In this document: one piece after another, positions 54,629 through 62,801 of the stretch
Layout of the letters: each line of letters starts with the position of its first letter
Numbering within the stretch: position 1 is the stretch's first letter
Assembly: GCF_000477435.1 (NCBI RefSeq)
Contig: NC_022576.1
Coordinates: forward strand, 2,108,001-2,172,000
Source of the DNA: Candidatus Symbiobacter mobilis CR
GTDB taxonomy: Bacteria; Pseudomonadota; Gammaproteobacteria; Burkholderiales; Burkholderiaceae_C
DNA: 64,000 bases
Direction of reading: 5' to 3'
Position numbers and translations under genes: made by a program
The notes under the pieces: generated by a model
Seen by the model: only the letters and a program-made list of their open reading frames with translations
The model's database searches: none
What the model was told of the DNA's origin: nothing

Positions 54629-55014
54629 CCCTCTATCCATCTTTCCGCCCCCCGGTCGCGCTTTGGAACCGGTGGCAGTTGTGGAACCGTATCGCGCTCG
54701 TATGACCGAAGGTTGGCCCGAAGTAGGGTGCCCCTGGCGCATGGCATCGCCATTCGGTCGTGCGTATTTCGCGGAACGTGACCGGTGATTTCACGCGAAC
54801 GTGACCGATAGTGGGTGCGAAATGGATAGGGCTAGATGGTAGGTTCAATCGGTCACGCTTTCGTGAAATGGCGGACACGCTTTTGCGAAACGCCGGTCAC
54901 GATGGCATGAAATGGGTACGGGGATAGGGTTATCCACGGTGCCGTTCGCCGCAGGTATCTTTCCTGCCGGAGGTGGACGGCGCGGTGGGTAACCCGGTTT
55001 GGATGGAACCGGTC

Positions 55015-55753
55015 TCACTGAAGTTCTTTCTGTTTGCGCATGGATTCGCCCGCTAGGGCAATCTTGTGCGCAGCATGGATGACTCGGTCGAGAATGGCAT
55101 CGGCCAGTGTGGGATCGTTCAGGTAGGCATGCCAATGCTCGACCGGCAATTGGCTCGTTATCAGGGTCGATCGGGAGCCGACGCGATCGTCGAGAACCTC
55201 CAGCAGGTCATTGCGCTCGGACTGGTTGAGCGCAGCCAGGCCCCAATCGTCCAGGATCAGCAAGTCCGTCTTGGACAGGCTGGCTAATTTCTTGCCGAAA
55301 CTGCCATCACCGTGCGCGATGCGCAGTTCCTCGAAGAACCGGGGGGTACGAACATACGCCACGGACAGTCCCTGACGGCATGCGGCGTTGCCCAGTGCGC
55401 AAGCAAGCCAGGTCTTTCCACACCCCGTGGCACCCGTCAAAATCACATTTTGATGCGCTCGTATCCACTGGCAGGAACCTAGCTGCGCCATGGACGCTTT
55501 GTCCAGTTTCCCGGTCGGTGCCGTAGCGCACATCCTCCAGGCACGCTTGACCAGACTTCATGCGGGCCTCGCGCAGCAGACGAGAAACACGGCGGTTTTC
55601 CCGCCAAGTCTGTTCACGATCGACGAGCATGGCGAATCGTTCGTCGAATGACAGGCTGGCGGCTGCGCTATTCGTCTGCTGCTCTTCGAATGCGGCAAGC
55701 ATGCCAGGCAGACGCAGGGTCTTGAGAGTTTGTACGGTCTGTTCCATCAACAT
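55015..55753 (-). pseudogene. istB: IS21 helper ATPase IstB, frameshifted
   Basis: Starts MLMEQTVQTLKTLRLPGMLAAFEEQ with AGGAGG before the ATG. It reads correctly to [14 protein letters not shown] at ~55,530, then continues in another frame from [44 protein letters not shown] (Walker A) through LLILDDWG (Walker B) to the end. The shift lies in the TACGGCACCGACC stretch and amounts to one extra or two missing bases. If real, the helper is inactive and the element cannot move by itself. Confidence 0.85.
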
Positions 55754-55766
55754 GATTCCTCCTTCA

Positions 55767-57308
55767 TCAGTGGTAGTAATCAGGCCCACGCACATTGGCA
55801 TGGCTGTGCAAGGGCGTGTCAGTTTTGGTGGGATCGACGGGCTGGCGATCGAGACCTTTGTCCAGGATCGATGCCACCGACCGGAAGCGATACGCGCCAA
55901 TAGCCAGTGCCCGGGTACAGGCGGCTTCCATCCGTTCCGCGCCCACCTTGCGGGCCAAACGCATCAGGCCGAGGCAGGCGCGGTACCCTTGCTCTGAATG
56001 CTGCTTTTCCAGGAGCATGCGCTGAACCAATTCGCCAGTGGCAACGCCTACCAAAGTCCCCCAGGCGATCAACTTCCCAGGTGTCCACTCTGCATGGGCG
56101 CGGTGCGCCGCCGGCATGTGTTCGGCCACGGTCGTGTAGTTGCCTTTGCTGGTATTGCGCGCATGGCCTGCCACCCTGCGATTGCGAGCCAGGATTTCCA
56201 CCATTCCTTGCGTAATGCGCAATTCGACTTCCTGCCGCGCCAGCACATGCGGTACGCTGTAGAAATGGCCCTCGAACTCGACGTGATAGTCGATATTGAC
56301 ACGTGCGCGTTTCCAGTCTGCCAGTTCGAATCGGGTGGTCGGCAGGGCTTTCAGGCACGCAACGTCCAGCCTCTCGAATGCTTCCCGCCGGGAACCAGGC
56401 AGTTTCTTGAATGGCCGGTCGTTCAGCACTGGCAATAGTTCACCTACGGCACTGTCCAGTTCCACCAGCGAGAAGAATTGGCGATGCCGTAGTCGCGCCA
56501 GAATCCAGCGCTCGACCACCTGAACACCCACTTCGACCTTCGCCTTGTCCTGCGGCTTCTTCGGTCGCGCAGGCAATATCACCGTTCCGTAGTGTTGGGC
56601 AAATTCGGCTGTTGCCCGGTTCAGTTCCGGCTCATAAGCGTTGGCGACTTTGACCAGCGCCTTGGGATTGTCCGGAACGATCAGTTCTGTCACGCCACCT
56701 ATGAACTCGAGCGCCCTGGCCAGCCCGCCCAGCCAGTCTGCCTGCGTTTGCCCAGCCGTTGCACAAGCAAAGGTGTAGCTGGATGCGCCCAGCACGGCAA
56801 CAAAGATGCTCGCCACTCTGCTCTCACCAGTGTCGGCATCGAAGATCGCAACGGTCGGGCCCGCAAAGTCGGCAAACAGCTTTTCACCTGCACGGTGAAT
56901 CTGACGCATCGAGCGCTTGAGCGAACCAGCCCAAGCTCTGTAGCGGGTACAAAAAGCTGTGTACTGGTAAGCCGTTTCCCCGGCCTCTTGCTTGTACTCT
57001 TCCCACAGCAGGGTGAGAGTGACACCTTTCTTCTTCAGCTCCTGGTGGATCAGCGCATGGTCAGGCTCAACAAATGCCGACTCCCGGGCAGCCAATTGGC
57101 GATACAGCCGATGCTCCAGAGCGCCGTCATCCAGGTCGTCTGGCAATGGCCATTTCAGCCCGGCGTTCTCCGCCAGCTTCAGGTATTTCGATACCACCCC
57201 TTTCGATAGCCTCAGCGCCCGGGCAATCGCCTCCAGACTCAGGTCAGTGTCGTTTCGGTAACGCAGTACGTCTCGAATTTTTCTCATGGATAGTCTCTCT
57301 TGTGGCAT
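55767..57308 (-). CDS. istA: IS21-family transposase IstA
   Basis: A 513-residue DDE transposase. The N-terminal HTH reads MRKIRDVLRYRNDTDLSLEAIARALRLSKGVVSKYLK. The integrase core runs from HRAGEKLFADFAGPTV (first Asp) via VTELIVPDNPKALV (second Asp) to RPKKPQDKAKVEVGVQVVERWI (Glu). The C-terminal Mu-type domain includes DYHVEFEGHFYSVPH. Intact frame; istB starts 13 nt after the stop on the same strand. Confidence 0.95.
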   Translation of the reverse strand: MPQERLSMRKIRDVLRYRNDTDLSLEAIARALRLSKGVVSKYLKLAENAGLKWPLPDDLDDGALEHRLYRQLAARESAFVEPDHALIHQELKKKGVTLTLLWEEYKQEAGETAYQYTAFCTRYRAWAGSLKRSMRQIHRAGEKLFADFAGPTVAIFDADTGESRVASIFVAVLGASSYTFACATAGQTQADWLGGLARALEFIGGVTELIVPDNPKALVKVANAYEPELNRATAEFAQHYGTVILPARPKKPQDKAKVEVGVQVVERWILARLRHRQFFSLVELDSAVGELLPVLNDRPFKKLPGSRREAFERLDVACLKALPTTRFELADWKRARVNIDYHVEFEGHFYSVPHVLARQEVELRITQGMVEILARNRRVAGHARNTSKGNYTTVAEHMPAAHRAHAEWTPGKLIAWGTLVGVATGELVQRMLLEKQHSEQGYRACLGLMRLARKVGAERMEAACTRALAIGAYRFRSVASILDKGLDRQPVDPTKTDTPLHSHANVRGPDYYH

Positions 57309-57463
57309 CCCCGCTCGCTTTCAAAAAAAACAGCAAGGCTACTTCGGACTATCCATCACGCTCCCACTCAGCGGTCACGTTCACCGTGAAATCGCGGTCA
57401 CGCTTTCGTGAAACGCCGGTCACACTTCTGCGAATTCGCGGTCACGTTCGCGTGAAATACGCA

Positions 57464-57641
57464 CGGTCGCCCCCAGCCGTTGCGCATTGGCGCATTCCAT
57501 GCAGGCTCGCCAGTGGCCCGCTTGGTCTCGATCCCGGAAAAGGCACTTATCCGCCAGTCGCTCGGCATCAAGATCACGAAGCCCGCGCCGTGCAAAAAGC
57601 TCCATGCGTGCCCAGAATTCCGATAGCTCCTGCTCATTCAT
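57464..57641 (-). pseudogene. Small island protein split by the IS21 element (5' part)
   Basis: Reads MNEQELSEFWARMELFARRGLRDLDAERLADKCLFRDRDQAGHWRACMECANAQRLGAT up to the duplication CGGTCG. On the far side of the IS (bases 54,754 down to ~54,633) the same frame continues EWRCHAPGAPYFGPTFGH…GGRKDG and stops. The rejoined product has ~99 residues. The Asp/Arg-rich LAD-x-x-x-RDRD segment and C-x-x-C…WRC cysteines are typical of small genes next to primases in such islands. Function unknown. Confidence 0.75.
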
Positions 57642-57693
57642 GCATGGCCCGGTCGGCCATGTACAGCAGCGCTCGGTAGCGGGGGAACCCTCT

Positions 57694-57773
57694 TGTGAAT
57701 TCCCAATAGCCCCGCCCCCCCTACCGGCAAAACCGGCAAAACAGGAAAAACCCCCTTTTGCCGGTTCTGCCGG
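57694..57773. repeat. Inverted pair of island repeats
   Basis: CCGGCAAAACCGGCAAAAC (57,724-57,742) faces TTTTGCCGGTTCTGCCGG (57,756-57,773), giving a potential hairpin between the DUF3987 stop and the next gene downstream. Confidence 0.7.
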
Positions 57774-57780
57774 GTGGTAC

Positions 57781-59376
57781 CTAGTGGCTTCTAGGTTTTT
57801 CAGCCTGTCTGCCCACTGGCCCATGGCTCAAAAGTGAGGGGTGCAGGATGTATCGGTCGCTCGGTCGCCCGCCAGTCGATACGGTCTCTTGGTACAGCCA
57901 GCCGTAGTCGGTCAGCGTGTCCGCCGCTTTGCGCACTTCGTCCGAAGTGGTCAGCCCCGTCCATCCTTTTTTGGCAATTTCGCGGGGGGTGAACGTGCCG
58001 CCGATACCGTTTCGATCAACCTTGACCCTGGAAAGCAGCAGTCGCGCGCCCTCAACGTCTGGCCGTGTCGCCGCCGAATACAGCCGCTCGGCATGGGGTT
58101 TCAAGTACTCCATGGCGAAAACGATTGCGCGGTTTAGGGATAGTGCCGATACGTTTTCCGGCTCGTTGTCGATCAGCGCGAACAGCGTCGCCAGAACTGG
58201 CACAAGTTTTCGATACTTTGCAAGGTGCGAAACGAGTGAATCATGCATTTCACCGCGCCGCAATTCCTCCTCGAAGGTGGTCAGCCACTCTACGAACAGC
58301 GCTTGTGCTTCAGCGTCAAATTGCCGCTCCCAGGGGGTGCCGTCGGCTTGTGCTCGTAGCTTGGCCAGCCGCTCGAAAACCGCTTGGGAATCTTGCATTG
58401 CTGCCATGCCCGGTTCACGGTCGATGTACTGGAACGATGTAGACGTGTCCGGCCAAACTGCCAGCCCGAATCGCTGCAATAGCCCGTCGTCGCCCCCACT
58501 GCCGCGAACAGCATCCCGGATGTATGACTGAAGTCGGCCCGGTTGGATGCCGCCCAGCAGCGATAGGCACAGCTTCGGTATGTGGGTCTTGCCTCGGCCT
58601 ATCCTATCGAATGTGTAGCTACCCATGCCGTTGAAGGATTGCAGATAAAACGTCCGCGCCCCCTCATACCCCTGGCGGTCGAACGATGCCAGTAGCCCGG
58701 CCAATTCGTCCCGTTGCAGCAGCACTCCATGGCCATCCTCGGAACCTTCGGCGAGTAGTTCGCCCAGCTTTTCCACAGTGGGATCGCAAAGAATGAAGCG
58801 CCGTTGTCGCGGTTCTGTGCCGGTGGTTTCATCACGCTGTGCCAAAAGCTCCCGTGCTTTTGCAAGGTCGGTCTGTGCAGCTTTCCGGGCGAGTTTCCGG
58901 GCGAGTCTTTCCCGCTCCTCCGCCGCCAGCTTCGATACCTTGGCATCAATCTCCCACTCATTCAACGTGGCATGGAATTCCCTCTCTTCAGCGCTTGCAA
59001 TGGCCTTCAGTGGGCGCAATGCCTCATCGACGCATGGGGTCTTCATCGTGCCCGGTCGGCCTACTACCAGTCCCCAAAGGTTGCACGCCTCGCGCCACGA
59101 ATCCAGCCGCTTCGGTCGAATGACTACACGCGCCCCAACAAGGCTAGATGCCGCAGTCAGTGCAGCCGCCGCAACGTAGTCCGGGGGGGATTGCATACGG
59201 TCGGCGATGTCCTCAATCCATGGTCGAATCGCTGAAGGAAGCGCCTTGAATGGCAGTGGTGGAACCGGTGGCAGTCCGCTTGGTAACGGTGTCGGCTCGT
59301 CGGGGGTGGCTTGCAGTGAGGGGATCGCGTCCTCGTCCGGCCATGGTTCCCAAATTGGGGGTGCGTCGTGGCTCAT
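57781..59376 (-). CDS. DUF3987 (YfjI-like) helicase-type replication protein
   Basis: A 531-residue protein. After a Pro-rich start it shows PSAIRPWIEDIADRMQSPPDYVAAAALTAASSLVGARV, the DUF3987 entry. A P-loop-like GLVVGRPGTMKTPCVDEALRPL, a long charged helix with an AAEERERLARKLARKAAQ pattern, and LLQRDELAGLLASFDRQGYEGARTFYLQSFNG plus LLGGIQPGRLQSYI (Walker B / sensor region) follow. The C-terminus carries a winged helix (FTPREIAKKGWTGLTTSDEVRKAADTLTDYGWL). It overlaps the primase stop by 4 nt (ATGA), so the two act together, probably in replication of the excised island. Confidence 0.88.
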   Translation of the reverse strand: MSHDAPPIWEPWPDEDAIPSLQATPDEPTPLPSGLPPVPPLPFKALPSAIRPWIEDIADRMQSPPDYVAAAALTAASSLVGARVVIRPKRLDSWREACNLWGLVVGRPGTMKTPCVDEALRPLKAIASAEEREFHATLNEWEIDAKVSKLAAEERERLARKLARKAAQTDLAKARELLAQRDETTGTEPRQRRFILCDPTVEKLGELLAEGSEDGHGVLLQRDELAGLLASFDRQGYEGARTFYLQSFNGMGSYTFDRIGRGKTHIPKLCLSLLGGIQPGRLQSYIRDAVRGSGGDDGLLQRFGLAVWPDTSTSFQYIDREPGMAAMQDSQAVFERLAKLRAQADGTPWERQFDAEAQALFVEWLTTFEEELRRGEMHDSLVSHLAKYRKLVPVLATLFALIDNEPENVSALSLNRAIVFAMEYLKPHAERLYSAATRPDVEGARLLLSRVKVDRNGIGGTFTPREIAKKGWTGLTTSDEVRKAADTLTDYGWLYQETVSTGGRPSDRYILHPSLLSHGPVGRQAEKPRSH

Positions 59377-60518
59377 GCAGCGGCCCTCCCTTCATGCCCA
59401 GCAATGGCCCGCCGAATGGCTTCCACGGCCCCTAGTGCCCAAAGGTCGGCAAAGTCCCCGTGGGGGTGCGATTCGCCGTCGCCGAAGGAAGGAACTGCCA
59501 GCCTCGCGCCCGTTGCATGTGCAGCGTCCACAGCCGATTGGTGCGGCCTTGTGCCGGTCTTGTCAAGGTCAGCAAGGATCACGAAGCCAGCCCGTGGCCA
59601 GCGCCCACGCGCTCGATCAACGACGGCCCGTAGGTTCGTGCAGGACAGTGCCGCAAGCGCCGGGTGGCCCGTGGCAAGGCTCGCGGCCAGTGCAGTGGCC
59701 CAGCCCTCAGCAACAAGGATCGTGGCCCCCGCGCCGTCGTTGTCAGGCAGGGGGTGTGCCTTGCACAGGATGTACGAACCATGCAGCGTGCCCGCCCCTC
59801 GAAGGAAAACCTTCTGCCCGCCCTCGTCGATCAGCTCGACGTTCGTCAGCCCGCTCGAACCGTCAGGCAATGCGCCCGCGATGGCCAGAACCAAGCAACG
59901 GCCTTGGATTTCCCCTTCAGCGCCAGCCGGTCGATACCCCAGCGCGTTGTGGATTTCCACGGCCGGCAGCTCACGCGCCTCCGTGCCTGGCAGCCTTTTC
60001 CGCACAAGGTAAGGGTGGTCGTCGATGGCTTGCTGCGCCCGGCTCCAGAGCGCTTTGGCGTGCCGGTGGGCAGTCCATCGTTCCCCGGTTGTCCGCCGTT
60101 CCTGGTCGGCCCGCTCCTGCGCAATGCGGGCTTCCTGGTCGGCTCGGAGTGCCGTGAGATCGTCGGCGGTGAGGGGGCAGTCGTCGGCGAATCCATGCTG
60201 CCTGGCGAACCAAAACAGCGTAGCCCGTCCGGTGCGCCGCATGGATTTGAAGGTGTCCCGCACGGCTCGATGGTCGTGCCTGGCGCTTTGCGCGTCCCAT
60301 TCCTGCACATCGTCAAGCGTCAGCCCGTTCGCCGCCGCGCTACCGATAACGCGAACCCATTCTGGGTATTCGATTCCGTCGGGGGGGATGGTGTGCAATG
60401 CCGAACGTGCCCGCTCGATCTCGCTGGGTGAGTGAGTAGCCCACAGTGCGGACATTGCCCGCGCCGTTTCGCTGAAGGGGGGGATGGACGGTTCACGCCC
60501 AAAATGTGTCGCTCTCAT
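59373..60518 (-). CDS. Toprim-domain primase of the island
   Basis: A 381-residue protein starting behind AGGAGCAGGAT. Residues ~35-110 form a PriCT-2 type domain (IPPDGIEYPEWVRVIGSAAANGLTLDDVQEWDAQSARHD). The C-terminal half is a Toprim fold with the catalytic Glu in ILVAEGWATALAASLATG and the DxD in FVILADLDKTG. With the DUF3987 partner it resembles the split primase-helicase of P4-like satellites and integrative elements. Contains a copy of the CGCTGAAGGGGG motif in its fifteenth to twentieth codons. Confidence 0.9.
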   Translation of the reverse strand: MRATHFGREPSIPPFSETARAMSALWATHSPSEIERARSALHTIPPDGIEYPEWVRVIGSAAANGLTLDDVQEWDAQSARHDHRAVRDTFKSMRRTGRATLFWFARQHGFADDCPLTADDLTALRADQEARIAQERADQERRTTGERWTAHRHAKALWSRAQQAIDDHPYLVRKRLPGTEARELPAVEIHNALGYRPAGAEGEIQGRCLVLAIAGALPDGSSGLTNVELIDEGGQKVFLRGAGTLHGSYILCKAHPLPDNDGAGATILVAEGWATALAASLATGHPALAALSCTNLRAVVDRARGRWPRAGFVILADLDKTGTRPHQSAVDAAHATGARLAVPSFGDGESHPHGDFADLWALGAVEAIRRAIAGHEGRAAA

Positions 60519-60645
60519 ATCCTGCTCCTGAAAATTGAAGCAGGGGTGCCATAAAATGCACTCGCTGCTTTTCTACGTCGAATCGCACAATTTCCCTCGA
60601 TGTCGCTGTCACGGCCTCGAGGGTTTTTTTTTGCCTACTTCGCAT
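60493..60645 (-). CDS. Putative 50-residue island protein
   Basis: MRSRQKKTLEAVTATSREIV… starts at an ATG with AAAGGAG at 7 nt. It overlaps the AlpA-like stop by 11 nt, and its own stop overlaps the primase start by 26 nt, the packing expected of a real gene in a replication operon. No family recognised. Its first codons coincide with the A-run and hairpin described separately, which is unusual for coding sequence. Confidence 0.45.
   Translation of the reverse strand: MRSRQKKTLEAVTATSREIVRFDVEKQRVHFMAPLLQFSGAGYESDTFWA
60594..60632 (+). terminator. Plus-strand terminator-like hairpin inside a minus-strand operon
   Basis: Stem CCCTCGA / TCGAGGG (16-nt loop) followed by nine T on the plus strand. 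All recognisable genes here are on the minus strand, so it would end an antisense transcript if used. Confidence 0.6.
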
Positions 60646-60877
60646 TGCGAACTCCTTTATTTGGGGTGGGGGTGGTGGTGGTGCTGGCCGTCGGTGCGGG
60701 GCCTTCGCGACGGTTCTCCAGCCATGCGTGAACCTCGCCACGCCGCCAGCCTCGAATGCCCTTGCTCAGGCGGAACGCCGATGGGAAGCCCGGCTCCTGC
60801 GCCAGCCGGTACGCGGATGCTCTGCTCAGGCGCAATTCGGCTGCAAGCTCCTTGGGTCGTAGTAATGTCATGTCCAT
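60635..60877 (-). CDS. AlpA-family / excisionase-like regulator
   Basis: An 80-residue protein with AAGGAG at ~9 nt before the ATG. MDMTLLRPKELAAELRLSRASAYRLAQEPGFPSAFRLSKGIRGWRRGEVHAWLENRR is the AlpA/MerR-like winged-HTH pattern, with the recognition helix at SRASAYRL. In P4-like elements this protein activates integrase or excision. Thr/Pro-rich tail. First gene of the minus-strand run AlpA, small ORF, primase, DUF3987. The 287 bases upstream (60,878-61,164) show no gene and should hold its promoter. Confidence 0.88.
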   Translation of the reverse strand: MDMTLLRPKELAAELRLSRASAYRLAQEPGFPSAFRLSKGIRGWRRGEVHAWLENRREGPAPTASTTTTPTPNKGVRNAK

Positions 60878-61164
60878 GTCGTTGATCTCCTTGGGAAAAG
60901 TTGATACATGCCACAACGGAACCGGTTCGATAAATGCTCCGTGGGCACCGTGAATCATTCCGTCACGACATGGTTTCAGATAGGGAACATCGCCCCTTTT
61001 TGGCGCAAAAACCGCTCTAGATAGCCCCTGCACGGTGGTGATTCGTGGTGAAACTGCGTCAATGCGCCAGTGCCGTGCCCGGCCCGCGTACCGGCTCCGC
61101 GCCCCCCTCCTTCCCTCTTCTTCGTGGGGATTGCAAGGGGTGGCGTGCCGGTACATGGGTGGAT

Positions 61165-61533
61165 TCACGCCGCCGCTTTTGCCGCCGGTGCCTGATTCGT
61201 TGCTTCTTCCAAGTGCTCCAGCATCGCCTTTAGCTGCAATGCATTGCGATAAAAAATGTCACCAAACCTGCTGGGTAACTTATCTTCATCGGATAAATGC
61301 GCCTTTGCCCGTTTGCTTGATTCTTCATCTTGCAATTCCAGTGCCAAAGTAAGCATTTCGCCAGCTTGTTCACAACACCAACAAACCTTGGAATGAATCG
61401 AAGCGTTTTTGTTCAGGATAATCGGCGGTTCGTCACCATACGAATCATAAAACCCAGAGAATCTATCATCATGCTTTTCTTTCTCAACAATTGAAGTTGA
61501 ATCATTTACAGAATACTTCGATGCCTCTTCCAT
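61165..61533 (-). CDS. Hypothetical island protein
   Basis: A 122-residue protein with AAAAGG 8 nt before the ATG. The N-terminal half is polar and Asp/Ser-rich (DDRFSGFYDSYGDEPPIILNK), the middle has a CWCC cluster, and the C-terminal half is helical (LTLALELQDEESSKRAKAHL…NALQLKAMLEHLEEATNQ). AT-rich for this region. No family recognised. A CGCTGAAGGGGGA motif lies 15 nt upstream of the start. Confidence 0.65.
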   Translation of the reverse strand: MEEASKYSVNDSTSIVEKEKHDDRFSGFYDSYGDEPPIILNKNASIHSKVCWCCEQAGEMLTLALELQDEESSKRAKAHLSDEDKLPSRFGDIFYRNALQLKAMLEHLEEATNQAPAAKAAA

Positions 61534-62271
61534 GATAAAAACCTTTTCGCTGAAGGGGGATATTCCCTGATTCCACTATTCCCCGTTTATAGTGGGGGGT
61601 TACTTGCCAAAATTACTAGGGGGGTGTGCTCGGTTTTGAGCATACCCATTGCCTTTGCTGGAACAGTCCGCCAAATATGCATAACAGTCGAATGAATTAC
61701 TCCCGCTATGTGTGAATAGGAATGCCATGCCTTCTTCCTTCAGCGCATACGGTGCCTGTACACGTCCAGCGCCCCCATGCTGGCACCGTCCCTGCCTGGT
61801 AGGGGGTGGATAGCCCCCCTCGATCCCGTCGCCTTGGTGGGGGGGGTGGGAACCGCCCCCGCCCCCGTCCCCGATATACCCATTGGAGTACCTTTTGCCG
61901 GTTTTGCCGGGTGGCACCTAGGGGGTGTACAGAAAATCATGGGGGTGCTTTGGTACCTTTTGCCGGTTTTGCCGGGTGGCACCTAGGGGGTGTACAGAAA
62001 ATCATGGGGGTGCTTTGGTACCTTTTGCCGGTTTTGCCGGGTGGCACCTAGGGGGTGTACAGAAAATCATGGGGGTGCTTTGGTACCTTTTGCCGGTTTT
62101 GCCGGGTGGCACCTAGGGGGTGTGCAGAAAATCATGGGGGGGGTGACCGAAGGGTGCGCCGTAGAGTGCATCGGGGTATGGGGGTGCTCCCTACGCACTC
62201 AACGCCCCCTACGCTCCCTACGCACTCTACGGTGTAAGCTAGGCAGGACAAGGCTTTGAGGGGGTTTCGCC
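61534..62271. other. Gene-free repeat-rich interval of the island
   Basis: No gene is supported. It holds two CGCTGAAGG motifs (61,548; 61,735 inverted), G-tracts, the 65-bp tandem array, and immediately after it short repeats of CTACGCACTC / ACGCTCCCTACGCACTCTACG (about 62,188-62,232). The composition and repeats suggest an origin or partition-like site rather than coding DNA. Confidence 0.55.
61889..62148 (+). repeat. Tandem array of four 65-bp repeats
   Basis: Units start at 61,889, 61,954, 62,019 and 62,084. The first three are identical or nearly so (TACCTTTTGCCGGTTTTGCC, GGGTGGCACCTAGG, GGGTGTACAGAAAATCATGG, GGGTGCTTTGG); the fourth diverges after AAATCATGG. Each unit contains the island repeat core TTTTGCCGGTTTTGCCGG, itself a direct repeat. 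Confidence 0.93.
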
Positions 62272-62469
62272 CTACGAAGCGTCGAACAGCTCCAGCATGG
62301 TCGAATTGATCTTGTGCCTGGCATCCTCCAGCGCCTCGGAAAGGGTCAGCAGGGGGGTGGTCAGTCGCGGGTCGTTGGTGCTGTGCAGTGCATGGATGAT
62401 GGTTTCTGCAAGCTCATGTGCAGCTTCCTCGAAGTTGGCAATTGAATCAATGCTTGTATGCGTATTCAT
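62272..62469 (-). CDS. Small hypothetical island protein
   Basis: A 65-residue, probably all-helical acidic protein (IANFEEAAHELAETIIHALHSTNDPRLTTPLLTLSEALEDARHKINSTMLELFD) with AAGGAG at 8 nt. It resembles the neighbour at 62,485 in size and helical character (ALHST occurs in both), so the two may be paralogues. Function unknown. Confidence 0.65.
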   Translation of the reverse strand: MNTHTSIDSIANFEEAAHELAETIIHALHSTNDPRLTTPLLTLSEALEDARHKINSTMLELFDAS

Positions 62470-62484
62470 TGAAATATCTCCTTC

Positions 62485-62700
62485 TTACTTGGTTGAAATA
62501 GTGGTAGCACTCTCGCTACCGTACATGGCTCTACGTATCCAAAAATCCCGTAGCCCATTCCTTGCTTGCTCAATGCTTTCGAGTAAATCAAATAATACCG
62601 TTCTGGCATCTTGCTCTTTGTCCTTCCGCAATACATCATATAACGTGGTAGTAGTAGAGTGCAATGCATCCTCAATAGCAGCAAATTGATTCGTGTCCAT
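62485..62700 (-). CDS. Small hypothetical island protein
   Basis: A 71-residue helical protein (MDTNQFAAIEDALHSTTTTLYDVLRKDKEQDARTVLFDLLESIEQARNGLRDFW…); AAAGG lies 9 nt before the ATG. Stop is 15 nt before the following small gene. The longer upstream frame (35 codons) is a His/Pro-rich non-coding extension. No family recognised. Confidence 0.65.
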   Translation of the reverse strand: MDTNQFAAIEDALHSTTTTLYDVLRKDKEQDARTVLFDLLESIEQARNGLRDFWIRRAMYGSESATTISTK

Positions 62701-62801
62701 GATATAGCCTTTCGTTGAAGAGAATAATTGGTTTATGTGGATAAAGCAGGATGTAATGGTTAGGTGGGGGTGATGGTGTATTCCCCCTTCAGCGCTACGG
62801 G

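Larger units (their letters stand above)
54761..57463 (-). mobile_element. IS21-family insertion sequence, 2703 bp
   Basis: Ends begin TGCGTATTTC and finish GAAATACGCA (TG…CA), flanked by a 6-bp duplication CGGTCG (54,755-54,760 and 57,464-57,469). Each end carries several copies of a GTGACCG-type repeat with ACGCGAAC/ACGAAAGC spacers: three at the left end, four at the right. This is the multiple-end-repeat plan of IS21. Encodes istA and istB; interrupts a small island gene. Confidence 0.93.

Noticed and set aside
54380-54742. Upstream extension of the winged-helix gene (FAGFAG- and LPVLP-containing peptide)
   Set aside because: It is only the translation of the dispersed island repeat and crosses the small gene split by the IS21 element; the start with GAGGAGGGA at 54,379 is far better.
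61600-61917. Minus-strand frame upstream of the tandem array
   Set aside because: Gly/His/Pro-rich reading of G-tracts and repeat; not protein-like.
61889-62148. CRISPR array
   Set aside because: Units are contiguous 65-bp repeats without variable spacers, and no cas gene is nearby.
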